A stretch of DNA of 64,000 nucleotides from Synechococcus sp. PCC 7336 (GCF_000332275.1 NZ_CM001776.1:2686789-2750788), one strand, 5' to 3'. Counted from the stretch's first letter, positions 33,818-43,251 are shown. Made by a program: numbers and translations. Notes: a model not told the origin generated them from the letters alone.

Positions 33818-36670
33818 ATGAACGGGTTAGCAGTGAAGTTGAAACAGCTCGGGATCGCGCTCCTAGCGATCGCCTGGATGGGATTGAATCTCTTCAGTCC
33901 TCCCCCCGCCCGGGCAAAAGAGATCCACAGCTTCCGCACCCCCCCTGTCACTCAGCTAGCGGATGTGCGATTGGGGGCGGACAGTATCCAGCCCCCCACG
34001 ATCGCCGCCCCCAACCTGCTCATGCCCAGCTTGACCGAAGGAGTCAGGAAGACCGTATCGAGCAATGGCCTCACCGTCTTGAGCAAAGAAGTCCATACCG
34101 CCCCCGTCGTCGCCGTACAAGTGTGGTATCGGGTCGGCAGTGCTAACGAAACCTCGGGCAACAACGGCATTTCCCACCAACTGGAACACCTCCTGTTCAA
34201 AGGCACCCGAGAACGCCCCGTACAATTCGGTCGCCTGTTCGACGCCATCGGCAGCCGCTCTAACGCCTTCACCACCTTTGACGCCACCGCTTACGTCAAC
34301 ACCCTCAGCCGCGATCGCCTCGATACCATCTTGACCCTCGAAGCCGATCGCGCCCTCAACACCCGCATTGACGATGCCTCCGTCGAAAGCGAAAAGCGAG
34401 TGGTCATCTCCGAACTGCAAGGCTACGAAAACTCCCCCAACTATCGCCTCAACCGAGCCGTCCGCAGTTCCCTGTTCGAGTCGCCCCGAGACAGTAGCAT
34501 CGCCGCCTACGGCCTGCCCATCGGCGGTACCCGCGCCGATGTCGCACAATTCACCCCCGCACAAATCAAAGCCTATTACCGCCAGTACTACGCCCCCGAC
34601 AATGCCGTGTTAGTGGTGGTGGGAGATTTTGACACCAACGACCTGCTCCACAGCGTTCGCAACACCTTTGGAAAATTGCGCGGCCACCCCAATCGCACCA
34701 AGGCCCAACCGGCGATCGCCAAGCCCCTGCCCCCCTCCGATCCCATTCACCTCGAAGAACCGGGCAGCCTGCGCCTCCTCTCCCACATGTACCCCTTGCC
34801 CGCCGCCACCCACCCCGATGTCCCTGCCCTCGACTTGCTCAGTGCCATTCTGTCGCGGGGGCGCAGCGGTCGCTTCTATCGCAATCTCATCCAAACGAAC
34901 ATCACCAATAGCGTCAGCAGCGGCACCTCCAACCTGCAAGGGGCTGGCTGGTTTAATGTGGGTGCCTCAATGCGAGACGGCCAACCGACAGAAGCCGTGG
35001 AGGAGGCCATTTTTGCCGAATTGGAGCGCCTGCGCGCCGAACCTGCGAGCGAGGCAGAGTTGCAGCGGGTCAAACGACAATTAATCGCAGGCGTGGTATT
35101 GGGCTTTCGCGATATTTCCAGTCAGGCTCGCCAACTGGGCAGCGATGAAGTGCTCGCTGGCGACTATCGAGATAGCGATCGCTACCTACAAGCCGCTGCT
35201 GCCGTCACCCCGGCCGATATTCAACGGGTGGCCCGCCAGTACCTGCGGCCCGAGCTGTGCCACAAAGGCTATTTCACCCCCACCCAATTCGCTCCTTCTG
35301 ACTTGAGTACAGATGCCGGAGAGGCGATCGCCGATCGCCCCGCAACAGTGGTGCTGGACGATGCCGATAATGCGCTCGACCTGCAACAGTATTTACCTGC
35401 AGCCGCCGACTCCGAGATCGATTTCTCCAATCAACCCATCCCCGAAAAAATCGTCTATGGCAATGGGTTGAAGCTGCTGCTGCTGCCAGATCGCAGCGCT
35501 CCCGTCGTGACTCTAGAGGGGCAAGTGGATGCGGGCAGTGGCTTCGATCGCCCGGAAACAGCCGGCTTGGCTGCCCTTACCGCAAGCAATTTAACCAGCG
35601 GCACTGAACGTCAAACCGCCCTAGAATTTGCCGAAACCCTCGAAAATCTAGGGGCTGGTTTGGGCTTTGCGGCCCGTCGCGAGGGGGTGGAATTTGGCGG
35701 CGCGGCTCTGGCCCAAGATTTGCCCCTGCTGGTGGAGCAATTGGCAGATGCCCTGTTGCGGCCCACATTCCCAGCCGACCAGTTGGAACTCAACCGACAG
35801 CGCTCGCTGGCCCGCCTGCAAGCCATTTTGGACAACCCCAGCTCGGTTGCCGTTCGCACCTTCCAACAATCCCTTTACCCGCCCGACCATCCCTACTACA
35901 CCATGACCACGGCCGAATCGCTGCAGGCGATCGGGCGGGACGAGGCGATCGCCTTCTACCAAGCCCACTACCGCCCCGACACCACCACCATCGCCTTGGT
36001 GGGAGACTTCGATGTCGAGGCCGCTAAGGCGTTGTTCAGTCAGTATTTCAACGATTGGTCCAAACCGGGTACTGCTCCCAAACTAGAGTTTCCCGAAGTC
36101 ACTCCCCTCGCTCAAACCGAGCGGCAGTATGCCCGTTTGGAGGGCAAATCTCAGTCGGTGACCTATCTCGGCCATTTGGGCATCAAGCGCCTCGATCCCA
36201 ACTTCGAGACGGCTCTGTTGCTCAACGACATTGTGGGGGGCAACACCCTAGCCAGCCGCTTGGGTCGAGAAATTCGCGATCGCCAGGGGCTTACCTACGG
36301 CATCTCCAGCGGTTTCCGCACCGGTCGCGGTGTGGGTCCTTTTGTGGTGTCGATGCAAACCGATCCGACGGATGTGGATCGGGCGGTGGAGAGTGCGATC
36401 GCGGTGCTCGATCAGGTCAAATCGGAGGGGGTGACCGAGGCTGAGTTGGAATTATCGCGGGACAGTATCGTCAACAGTTTTCCAGTGAGCCTAGCCGATC
36501 CCGATGCGGTGGCCAGTGCGTTTTTGCAGCGGGAAGTGCTGGGGATTCCGTTGGAGGATCTGTACGAGTTTCCGCAGAAGTTGAAGGCGATCGAGCTGGA
36601 GGATGTCAATCGGTTGGCACAGCAAATCTTACAGCCGGAGGCTATGCAAATTGTGACGGCAGGACCCTAA
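33818..36670 (+). CDS. M16 peptidase with active and degenerate halves
   Basis: 950 residues. A signal peptide (LGIALLAIAWMGLNLFSPPPARA) predicts export. The first M16 domain carries the inverted zinc motif HQLEH (in GISHQLEHLLFKGTRERP), with the distal Glu expected in VVISELQGYENSPNYR. The second half (from about residue 540) repeats the fold (GLKLLLLPDRSAPVVTLEGQVDAGSG) but has AALTASNLT where HxxEH should be, so it is the structural partner domain. Both halves on one chain form the clam-shell typical of processing peptidases. Substrates are unknown. Confidence 0.92.
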   Translation: MNGLAVKLKQLGIALLAIAWMGLNLFSPPPARAKEIHSFRTPPVTQLADVRLGADSIQPPTIAAPNLLMPSLTEGVRKTVSSNGLTVLSKEVHTAPVVAVQVWYRVGSANETSGNNGISHQLEHLLFKGTRERPVQFGRLFDAIGSRSNAFTTFDATAYVNTLSRDRLDTILTLEADRALNTRIDDASVESEKRVVISELQGYENSPNYRLNRAVRSSLFESPRDSSIAAYGLPIGGTRADVAQFTPAQIKAYYRQYYAPDNAVLVVVGDFDTNDLLHSVRNTFGKLRGHPNRTKAQPAIAKPLPPSDPIHLEEPGSLRLLSHMYPLPAATHPDVPALDLLSAILSRGRSGRFYRNLIQTNITNSVSSGTSNLQGAGWFNVGASMRDGQPTEAVEEAIFAELERLRAEPASEAELQRVKRQLIAGVVLGFRDISSQARQLGSDEVLAGDYRDSDRYLQAAAAVTPADIQRVARQYLRPELCHKGYFTPTQFAPSDLSTDAGEAIADRPATVVLDDADNALDLQQYLPAAADSEIDFSNQPIPEKIVYGNGLKLLLLPDRSAPVVTLEGQVDAGSGFDRPETAGLAALTASNLTSGTERQTALEFAETLENLGAGLGFAARREGVEFGGAALAQDLPLLVEQLADALLRPTFPADQLELNRQRSLARLQAILDNPSSVAVRTFQQSLYPPDHPYYTMTTAESLQAIGRDEAIAFYQAHYRPDTTTIALVGDFDVEAAKALFSQYFNDWSKPGTAPKLEFPEVTPLAQTERQYARLEGKSQSVTYLGHLGIKRLDPNFETALLLNDIVGGNTLASRLGREIRDRQGLTYGISSGFRTGRGVGPFVVSMQTDPTDVDRAVESAIAVLDQVKSEGVTEAELELSRDSIVNSFPVSLADPDAVASAFLQREVLGIPLEDLYEFPQKLKAIELEDVNRLAQQILQPEAMQIVTAGP

Positions 36671-36732
36671 TCTCGCGATTCGCGATCGAGCGTAATATAT
36701 CCAGAGGATAAAGAGTTTATTTACGCTACATT

Positions 36733-36939
36733 AAGGCCACAGGCAATGAGGCGATCGCCTCCAGTCGTGCCGTATTAGTCTCTTTTGGCAAGCCATTCAT
36801 TGCCAATCCCGATCTACCCTTGCGCTTTAAACTCGACGCCCCTTTAAACGAACCCAATCCCAAAACCTTCTACGGTCGCGGTCCTGAAGGGGCCGAGCTG
36901 GGATACACAGATTATCCCGCTCTGAGTGCTCGATCTTAA
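36733..36939 (+). pseudogene. Remnant of an Old Yellow Enzyme (alkene reductase) C-terminus
   Basis: An open stretch in frame from 36733 reads GNEAIASSRAVLVSFGKPFI, then ANPDLPLRF, NEPNPKTFYG and GYTDYPAL before a stop at 36937. These are the last ~65 residues of NemA-type flavin ene-reductases, including the FMN/substrate-side motif FGKPFIANPDL. Upstream, an in-frame stop lies only a few codons earlier (about 36709-36711) and no start is present, so the first ~300 residues are lost. It lies just after the M16 gene. Confidence 0.8.
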
Positions 36940-37007
36940 TGTCAAATTCGAAACGATTTTACGTTTTTCAGGAATCGATTCAATATGGAGTAGCCGGAGT
37001 TTTGCTC

Positions 37008-37337
37008 TCATTGGGAAAGCTTGCTGGCGACCAATCGATTGAGACTCATGCCTATCTCTGCCGCCTGTGTGGCAAGTTTCCGGTGTAAATGAGGAGAAAC
37101 CCTAACCATAAACTTGCCACTATAGGGTCGAGTCGATAGCGGCTCTGGCACGGGTTCTCCTGAAGCCTGCATATCTTGAAGGCACTTGCTGACAACGGCT
37201 CTCACACCGGATAAGGCTCTTTCTGGCGATTCGTCTAACCAGCTCAAACTGGGGAATTCAACACAGGAACCCACATATTCTCGGTCTTCTTCAGACCAAG
37301 TCACTCGGTAAGTATAACGCTCCAGATTATTGGTCAC
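37008..37337 (-). CDS. hicB: HicB family antitoxin
   Basis: 109 residues, GTG start. The HicB partial RNase-H fold is followed by a C-terminal ribbon-helix-helix-type DNA-binding part: YTYRVTWSEEDREYVGSCVEFPSLSWLDESPERAL, read in pieces, then VRVSPHLHRKLATQAAEIGMSLNRLVASKL. HicB neutralises the mRNA interferase HicA and represses the operon. The hicA partner immediately upstream is broken (see pseudogene), so this is an orphan antitoxin. Its start overlaps the hicA tail by 11 bases, the usual hicAB arrangement. Confidence 0.88.
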   Translation of the reverse strand: MTNNLERYTYRVTWSEEDREYVGSCVEFPSLSWLDESPERALSGVRAVVSKCLQDMQASGEPVPEPLSTRPYSGKFMVRVSPHLHRKLATQAAEIGMSLNRLVASKLSQ

Positions 37338-37856
37338 GATCGGCCTCCAACTTCTCGATGGCTAGCAGAACTTGTCGAACCTGGTAAACCGCATCCATGT
37401 TGAGACCTAGAGTTTTCAGGCGTTGCACTCGGCCCCCTAAATCCCCCACCAGTGGGGGACTTGTGAGAGGCTATTGGCTTCGTTCTAAAACTTTAATGAC
37501 TGCGATTCGCCGGTTCGTCTTCCCCGTCTCCAAACCCCAGCTAGCGCTGTCGTCAAGTCCCCCAGAATGGGGGATTTAGGGGGCGAATACCGCGATCGAC
37601 AGCGCTAGTGAGAGGGACTAATCGATGTCTCATCAAAACTACGGGTTTCAGACTAGACTCGGTTTAAGACTTTGCTTTGCCCTTGTTGTTTTGAATATTG
37701 ACCAGCGGATCGCCAAGGCATTTTGTAAACTCGATGATTCCCACCAGATTGACGGGCTTTGCCAAAGTAATGGTCGCAAACCTTACAAAGATCGTTGAAG
37801 CGAACTCCGTTCGGATTCTGCTTCATCTGTTGAACGAGGTCGCGCAGGTTGCCCAT
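37327..37856 (-). pseudogene. hicA: hicA toxin gene, frameshifted and interrupted
   Basis: The N-terminal part starts at ATG 37856 (MGNLRDLVQQMKQNPNGV, then SGGNHRVYKMPW, with the conserved HicA His). Near 37712 the frame shifts: the expected continuation DPLVNIQNNKGKAKS is found in another frame and stops at 37664-37666. The C-terminal end (VYQVRQVLLAIEKLE) is intact but about 270 bases further on, at 37327-37398, touching hicB. The gap is filled by an inverted-repeat element. The toxin is therefore inactivated by at least two events. Confidence 0.82.
37433..37583. mobile_element. MITE-like inverted-repeat element inside hicA
   Basis: The ends are near-perfect inverted copies: 37433-37463 (starting CCCCCTAAATCCCCCA and ending TGGGGGACTTG) and the complement at 37554-37583. 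Each end can itself fold (CCCCCA/TGGGGG). A second inverted pair, CTAGCGCTGTCG at 37541-37552 and its complement at 37597-37608, overlaps the right end. There is no coding capacity. The inserted segment between the hicA pieces is about 37399-37663, larger than the repeat-bounded core. No target duplication was identified. Confidence 0.6.
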
Positions 37857-37957
37857 CCCACTATAGTATCACTATTGGTACTGATATCGTGCCAGAATTT
37901 ATCCTGTGACGATCGCGATCGCGCTACTATCGCTTCATCAACCGTTTCGAAAAATAT

Positions 37958-38272
37958 ATGAACGCTATTGCCCTAATCGCGATCGTTGTCTACGCCATTC
38001 TCGTCGCCGTTGGCGGCGCGATCGGATTCCTCAAGAGCAACAGCAAGATCTCGTTAATCAGCGGGCTGGGCAGTGCCGCAGTCCTCATCGTGGCTCGCAT
38101 CGTCGCAAGTAACTCCCCCAGCGCCGGTCTGGGGATTGCCTTAGCCTGTGCGATCGTTTTGGCGATCGTGTTTGCGGTGCGCTTGCGCAAAACCAAAAAG
38201 TTAATGCCTGCTGGAGTGATGATTGTGGCTAGCGCGATCGCCGCCGTCCTGTTTGCGGTGGCATTGGTGTAG
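37958..38272 (+). CDS. TMEM14 family membrane protein
   Basis: 104 residues with four hydrophobic helices and the Gly-rich pattern of TMEM14/FAX proteins (GGAIGFLKSNSKISLISGLGSAAVL, read in two parts; RKTKKLMPAGVMIVASAIAAVL). Plant FAX1 relatives export fatty acids from plastids and a cyanobacterial role in lipid export is plausible by homology. It is followed 13 bases later by the GT39 gene. Confidence 0.85.
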   Translation: MNAIALIAIVVYAILVAVGGAIGFLKSNSKISLISGLGSAAVLIVARIVASNSPSAGLGIALACAIVLAIVFAVRLRKTKKLMPAGVMIVASAIAAVLFAVALV

Positions 38273-38285
38273 AGACATTTCAGCA

Positions 38286-39857
38286 TTGCTCCCCATTCTC
38301 ACCCTGCTCGCCCTCGGCCTCTGCGTTCGCATCGCGATCGCCATTCTCCTGCCCCCCGGCTTTGACGAAGCCTACTACTACGCCTACACCCTCCACCCCA
38401 ACTGGAGCTATTTCGATCACCCGCCCCTCGTGGCGATCGCCACTGGCTTCGGCCCTTGGCTAACCGGCTCGGTGACGCGCTGGAGTATTCGGTTGGGGCC
38501 ACTGCTGCTGCATACCGGTTCGCTGCTGTGGCTAACCCTCGCCACTCGACACCTGTTCGGTCGAACTGCGGCCCTGCTCGCGCTGGCGATCGCCAGCGTC
38601 ATCCCCATCTTTCAAGTGGGATTCGGCACCCTCGCACTCCCCGATAGCCCCCTCGTGTTTTTCTGGAGTTTGTGCCTTTACTGTGCTGCCCGGGAGTTTT
38701 TCGATCGCGATCGCCCCTACCGTCCGTCTTGGCAACTGTCTGCAGTCAGCTTGCTGGTCGGGCTCGCCTGTTTGGGCAAATACCACGGTCTCGCCCTCGG
38801 CTTTGGGCTGGTGTGCTTCTGCCTCCTGAGCGATCGCCATCGGTCCGCCCTGCGATCGCCCTGGACGCTATTGGGCTGCGGCCTGTTTGCCATCGCCCTT
38901 GCCCCGATTGCGATTTGGAATGCCCAACACCAATGGGCCTCATTTCTATTTCAATCCAGCCGCGCCATTCCCACCACAGGCTATCGATTCGACAGTCTGG
39001 CCGTCACTGGGTTGGTGGGGATTGCCTATTTATTTCCCACCCTGGGCTTGCCGATGTGGTGGGCGATCGCCCGGGGCAGTTGGGTCAGCCTCGCCGCTCG
39101 CTGGGGGCGATGGCAGGGGCAAGCGGAGATTCCCGACAAGTATCTGCTGTTGCTGTGCGTCTCTCTGCCCATTGCGATCGGGTTTACCGGCATGGGGGGA
39201 TACCGCGCGATTTTGCCCACTTGGCCGATGCCAGGGTTTTGGGGCATTGTGCCGCTACTCGGACATCTGGCCTCGCAATGGCGATCGCCCTCCCCCGCTC
39301 TCGTCTGGCGATGGCTGGCGGGGTCTGGACTGACTGCGAGCCTGTTGATGCTGCTAGCGACCTTACACGTTCGTGCGGGTATTTTTCAAATCCCCAGTAC
39401 CCAGGCGGTATTGGGCGGCATCATTCCGGTGGAAACGGATGCCTCGACCCAACTGCTCGATATCGAACAACTGCGGCGCAGCATCGAACAGTCTCCAGAC
39501 TTAATAGAAGCTTTGAACGAGTCCGGGTTTGTCTTTACCAACAACTGGTTTGCCAGCGGGCAGGTGGCAATGGCGATCGCCCCACTGTCCCCAATTCCCA
39601 TCACCTGTTTCAGCTCCGACCCGCGCGGGTTTGCCTTTTGGTCCGAGCCCGCCCAATGGCTGCACCGCAATGGGGTCTACGTTGCCCTCGACTATTCTGC
39701 TAACCCAGACCGGAACCCCGAAGCCCCCTACCGTCCTTACTTTCAATCGGTGGATGCGATCGGACGCATCTCAATGGTGCGAGGGGGAACGGAAACGGCG
39801 ATCGCTCGTTTTTACCGCATGGACGATCTAATACAGCCCTACCCGTGGCCCGATTGA
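38286..39857 (+). CDS. GT39-type membrane glycosyltransferase
   Basis: About 523 residues from TTG at 38286; the frame is open to 38223, but that start lies inside the TMEM14 gene. Motifs of ArnT/PMT enzymes: GFDEAYYYAYTLHPNWSYFDHPPLVA, read in parts, then GFGTLALPDSPLVFFWSL and ACLGKYHGLALG. About ten membrane helices and a soluble C-terminal third. It resembles cyanobacterial enzymes that glycosylate lipids or proteins with undecaprenyl-phosphate sugars. The acceptor is unknown. No clear ribosome binding site, so the start is uncertain. Confidence 0.82.
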   Translation: MLPILTLLALGLCVRIAIAILLPPGFDEAYYYAYTLHPNWSYFDHPPLVAIATGFGPWLTGSVTRWSIRLGPLLLHTGSLLWLTLATRHLFGRTAALLALAIASVIPIFQVGFGTLALPDSPLVFFWSLCLYCAAREFFDRDRPYRPSWQLSAVSLLVGLACLGKYHGLALGFGLVCFCLLSDRHRSALRSPWTLLGCGLFAIALAPIAIWNAQHQWASFLFQSSRAIPTTGYRFDSLAVTGLVGIAYLFPTLGLPMWWAIARGSWVSLAARWGRWQGQAEIPDKYLLLLCVSLPIAIGFTGMGGYRAILPTWPMPGFWGIVPLLGHLASQWRSPSPALVWRWLAGSGLTASLLMLLATLHVRAGIFQIPSTQAVLGGIIPVETDASTQLLDIEQLRRSIEQSPDLIEALNESGFVFTNNWFASGQVAMAIAPLSPIPITCFSSDPRGFAFWSEPAQWLHRNGVYVALDYSANPDRNPEAPYRPYFQSVDAIGRISMVRGGTETAIARFYRMDDLIQPYPWPD

Positions 39858-39930
39858 ATGCCCTGCCACCTGCAGCCACTCTCGTTTAGCGCTATTGTTG
39901 GAACGATGTAGTGACTGAGGGACAGCAGGA

Positions 39931-40449
39931 GTGGAAGCCTTTCTCGACAACCTCTACGGCACCTGGTTTTTTCCCGATCGTACCTTTCGATCGCTGCGGG
40001 AGGAGGCTCCCATTTGGCAAGCTGCCATCATTACGATCGCCCTCAACGCCCTCGATGTGGGACGCAGGTCGGGGTTTGGCATTTTCTCTCTGGTGCAGTG
40101 GGTCTCGATCGGGCTGCTGGGTTGGGTAATTTTAGGGGCTTTGTTGCGAGGGCTAGCCTTTAGCTTCGGTCGCGATCCCCGTTTCGATTCCGTCTTGGTT
40201 CTGATTGCTTTTGGGGCGCTACCGTGGGCATTCGTGGCTCCCGCCCAAGCCTTGGGCGGTCCTTTAGGAGCCCTGTTCGGATTAGCAGCATTGGTGTGGT
40301 TTCTGGCCTGGGAATTGTGGGCGATCGCGATTGCTTTAAAGATATCGTGGTGGCGAATTGTCTGGCTTTTGCCCTTAACGTTTGCGGCTGGGTTTGTGGC
40401 GATCGCTTGGGCGGTTAGCACGTTCAAGGCGATCGCGTCGCTGGGGTGA
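39931..40449 (+). CDS. Yip1-domain membrane protein
   Basis: 172 residues from GTG at 39931, with GAGGGA eight bases upstream. Starts EAFLDNLYGTWFFPDRTFRSLR, the conserved beginning of cyanobacterial Yip1/YIP1-like proteins (Pfam Yip1 type), followed by about five hydrophobic segments. Function unknown in bacteria. Confidence 0.75.
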   Translation: MEAFLDNLYGTWFFPDRTFRSLREEAPIWQAAIITIALNALDVGRRSGFGIFSLVQWVSIGLLGWVILGALLRGLAFSFGRDPRFDSVLVLIAFGALPWAFVAPAQALGGPLGALFGLAALVWFLAWELWAIAIALKISWWRIVWLLPLTFAAGFVAIAWAVSTFKAIASLG

Positions 40450-40708
40450 AGTGAGGGGTCGCCCACCTCTCGCTGCTCGACAGAGCCGACAAAAACGACC
40501 GCAAGCAACGAAAAGGGGAAATGGAGAGGTGCGATCGCCTATTCCACAATCGGAATTAACTGCACGGACTGAATCACCTGCTCTTGACTCTCCTACTAGT
40601 CACGCAAACTTGCAGTGCCGCTGAACAGCGGCACCGCTTGCTGTAGCTTCCGAAAACTACGATCGCCCCCGTTCCAGAGTAGAGGGAGCTAATTCCAAAG
40701 GGTGGGGT
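40450..40708. other. Convergent spacer with hairpin
   Basis: 259 bases between the Yip1-like gene and futA. GTGCCGCT/AGCGGCAC at 40615-40622 and 40627-40634 forms an 8-base-pair stem with a GAAC loop, a possible terminator for either gene, without a T-run. Nothing else was recognised. Confidence 0.4.
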
Positions 40709-41761
40709 CTACTTCCAGCCCACCTCGTCAAACACCGCGATCGCCTCTGGGTTGTTCTCGCCATAAAGGGCAACCCCGATACTATCGGTTTTGAACTCCC
40801 CTAACTCAGCCACAATCGGATCCACCTCCACCCCCTCCACAACAGGAAATTCGTTATTGCCTAAGGCAAAGGTCGCCTGGGCCGCAGGAGTGGAAAGATA
40901 TTCCAAGAAGGCGATCGCCGCCTCGGGATTGGGGGCATTGGCCGCAACCCCCGCACCACTGATATTCACGTGGGTGCCCCGATCGCCCTGGTTGGGGAAG
41001 AAAATAGCCGTCGATTCAGCCACCTCGCGATCGGCAGGATCGTCGGACTTTGCCAGACGAGCCCAATAATAATGGTTGGCGATCGCCACATCGCAAACGC
41101 CCACCGCAACACCGCGAATTTGGTCGGTGTCGCCCCCCTCAGGTTCCCGCGCAAAGTTATTCACGATCCCCTCCGCCCAGCTTTCCGCAGCCTCGCGACC
41201 GCTATGGGCGATCGTCGAAGCGAGCAAAGACTGATTGTAAATATTGGAAGAACTGCGAATGCAGACGCGATCCTCCCATTCTGGCTCTGCCAGAGCTTCG
41301 TAGGTAGACAGCTCGGAGGGATCGACCGTTTCGGGATTATAAACAATCACCCGAGCCCTTTGCGTCAATCCGAACCAATGCCCCTCGGGATGGCGGAGAT
41401 AGTTGGGAATCGCCGCTTCCAAGGTTTCCGATGTCACCGGCTGGAACAATCCCTCCGTGTCGGCCCGCCACAGAGTCCCAGCATCGACAACGATCAATAG
41501 GTCTGCCGGACTGTTAGCCCCTTCACTCTTCATCCGTTGAATCAGCTCGTCAGCCTTACCTTCAATCAGGTTAATGTCGATCCCTGTCTGCTCGGTAAAT
41601 TTGTCGTATAGGGCATCGTCTGTGTCGTAATGGCGAGCCGAATAGATATTGAGAGAGCCCGAAGGGGCTGCAGGGGTTGACGTGCTTGCGATTGGCTCTG
41701 AAGAACAGGCAGCTATTCCCAATGCAACCACCATCAATCCCAATACTGAGACTTTTTTCAC
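40709..41761 (-). CDS. futA: Iron(III) ABC transporter substrate-binding lipoprotein
   Basis: 350 residues, GTG start with AAGGG nine bases upstream. Lipobox LGIAACSS. The sequence follows FutA/IdiA iron-binding proteins: LNIYSARHYDTDDALYDKFTEQTG, VDAGTLWRADTEGLFQPV, NHYYWARLAKSDD (the Tyr cluster that binds ferric iron) and NISGAGVAANAPNPEAAIAFLEYLSTPAAQ, read in part. It captures iron in the periplasm for the FutB/FutC permease, not present here. In cyanobacteria such genes are usually under Fur control; no confident Fur box was found upstream. Confidence 0.92.
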   Translation of the reverse strand: MKKVSVLGLMVVALGIAACSSEPIASTSTPAAPSGSLNIYSARHYDTDDALYDKFTEQTGIDINLIEGKADELIQRMKSEGANSPADLLIVVDAGTLWRADTEGLFQPVTSETLEAAIPNYLRHPEGHWFGLTQRARVIVYNPETVDPSELSTYEALAEPEWEDRVCIRSSSNIYNQSLLASTIAHSGREAAESWAEGIVNNFAREPEGGDTDQIRGVAVGVCDVAIANHYYWARLAKSDDPADREVAESTAIFFPNQGDRGTHVNISGAGVAANAPNPEAAIAFLEYLSTPAAQATFALGNNEFPVVEGVEVDPIVAELGEFKTDSIGVALYGENNPEAIAVFDEVGWK

Positions 41762-42224
41762 GTCTGTATCCCTTTATCTGATTGAAATGCGGTCATTATT
41801 GCCTCCAGTTTTGGAGTGCTAGCGCATTCTACCACCATTAATGCAATTAAGTATCAACAGTGATGACATATTTGCGAAGACTTCTTGCTCGATGTCGTCC
41901 ACATCCAGTCGATTTAAACTCTTCGTCCTCTTCGGGATTCCTGGTTTTGTACGCTAAAGTCTTCTTTTCTCCCCAGGATTGAATTTATTTTTATCTAAAA
42001 ATTTTATTGAGCGTGCTTTATGCTGCGATTGTTCTTCTGTGTCATCTAGGGTTCCGTATTCAGTTGGTTGGGGCTCCAACCTCATCCCTTCGGCCTTCCA
42101 GTGACGGCCAGTTTCAGGCTGGTTTACTGATTGAGAGGTATATGCATTTAGTTTGGAGCGGATGGCACAGTGACAACACTCTAAGAACAGGCAATGCTAA
42201 GCTCACTTCCAATACTGACTCTGC
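41762..42224. other. Intergenic region, nothing recognised
   Basis: 463 bases between futA (minus) and the Nudix gene (plus). AT-rich, with a run at about 41980-42005. A 76-codon frame at 42007 has no family match and no ribosome binding site. It should contain both promoters. Confidence 0.3.
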
Positions 42225-42692
42225 ATGCCCTCATTAATGTTCCAATTGTGGAGATTTGGTCGCACTCTCTTACGCCTACTGCTACGGCGACCCCTGGTTG
42301 GTACGAGTATCATTCCCATTCTCGGGGATGGGAGAATTGTCTTGGTGCGACGTCGAGATACCCGACAGTGGTCGCTGCCAGGAGGGTTAGTCGATTGGGG
42401 GGAAACAATCGAAACAGCGGCTCGGCGGGAACTGGTGGAAGAAACGGGCTTGGAACTCACACAAGTGCGCCGATTGGTGGGGGTCTATTCGTCAACCGAT
42501 CGCGATCCCCGCATGCATTCGGTCTGTATTGCGATCGCCGCCGATGCCTGCGGTCAATTCAGCATTAGCGACACTGCAGAAATTGTTGAGGTACAGGCCT
42601 TCGAACTCTCAAAGCTGCCTCTGGGCTACCTCGCCCACGACCACGATCGCCAACTCTCCGATTTTTTTGCCCATCGCACGAAGTTATCCTAA
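42225..42692 (+). CDS. Nudix hydrolase
   Basis: 155 residues; ATG at 42237 is an alternative. The Nudix box is complete: GGLVDWGETIETAARRELVEETG with the catalytic REL-EE core, read in part. The N-terminal ~25 residues are basic and hydrophobic (LWRFGRTLLRLLLRRPLVG), possibly a membrane-proximal helix. Family enzymes hydrolyse nucleoside diphosphates linked to another moiety; the substrate is not predictable. The 3' end is near the petBD terminator. Confidence 0.9.
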   Translation: MPSLMFQLWRFGRTLLRLLLRRPLVGTSIIPILGDGRIVLVRRRDTRQWSLPGGLVDWGETIETAARRELVEETGLELTQVRRLVGVYSSTDRDPRMHSVCIAIAADACGQFSISDTAEIVEVQAFELSKLPLGYLAHDHDRQLSDFFAHRTKLS

Positions 42693-42712
42693 CAACCCGC
42701 GCCTCTAGACGT

Positions 42713-42739
42713 AAAAAAGGAAGGCCATCCGACCTTCCT
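42713..42739 (-). terminator. Intrinsic terminator of petBD
   Basis: On the minus strand AGGAAGG, an 8-base loop and CCTTCCT are followed directly by a T-run (complement of the A-tract at 42713-42718). It lies about 30 bases after the petD stop, a textbook position. Confidence 0.85.
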
Positions 42740-42768
42740 CGAACACTTAACTGGAATCTGAGGTGTTG

Positions 42769-43251
42769 TCAGAACAGCCCTAAAGTCAGGGACTTATCCA
42801 GAGGTAACGTTGCACCGATCCCCAAATAAATGGTGAACAACGTGCCAATTAAGAACACCGTGGTCGCAACAGGACGACGCAGGGGATTTTGGAACTTGTT
42901 GACGTTCTCCAAGAAGGGCACGAACAACAGGCCGGCAGGAATCGAACTCATCAGAGCAATCCCCAGAAGCTTGTTCGGGGCAATGCGCAGCAGTTGGAAA
43001 GCGGGGTACAAATACCACTCGGGCAGAATCTCGAGGGGAGTTGCAAAAGGATTGGCAGGCTCGCCAACACCAGCAGGCTCCATAACCGCTAGGGCGGCAC
43101 ACATTGCGATCGTCCCCAGGATGCAGACCGGAAACATAAATAGCAGATCGTTAGGCCAAGCGGGCTCGCCGTAGGTCATGTGACCCATGTTTTTTTCTAG
43201 TTTGGCGCGAACCTTGGGGTTATCCAGATCCACCTTTCGGATGACAGGCAT
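42769..43251 (-). CDS. petD: Cytochrome b6-f complex subunit IV
   Basis: 160 residues from ATG at 43251 ([20 protein letters not shown]). The PEWY motif of the Qo site is present ([17 protein letters not shown]), and three membrane helices as usual. It forms the cytochrome b6f core with petB, carrying electrons from plastoquinol to plastocyanin or cytochrome c6. It lies 84 bases after petB and shares its transcript, ending at the terminator at 42713-42739. Confidence 0.98.
   Translation of the reverse strand: MPVIRKVDLDNPKVRAKLEKNMGHMTYGEPAWPNDLLFMFPVCILGTIAMCAALAVMEPAGVGEPANPFATPLEILPEWYLYPAFQLLRIAPNKLLGIALMSSIPAGLLFVPFLENVNKFQNPLRRPVATTVFLIGTLFTIYLGIGATLPLDKSLTLGLF

Noticed and set aside
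36671-37960. CRISPR array from the CCCCCTAAATCCCCC repeats
   Set aside because: Only two copies exist, in inverted orientation, with no regular spacers and no cas genes.
41762-41860. Possible Fur box upstream of futA
   Set aside because: The sequence near 41778-41800 (GAAATG...TCATTATT) only loosely matches the consensus and is not clearly symmetric, so it was not called.
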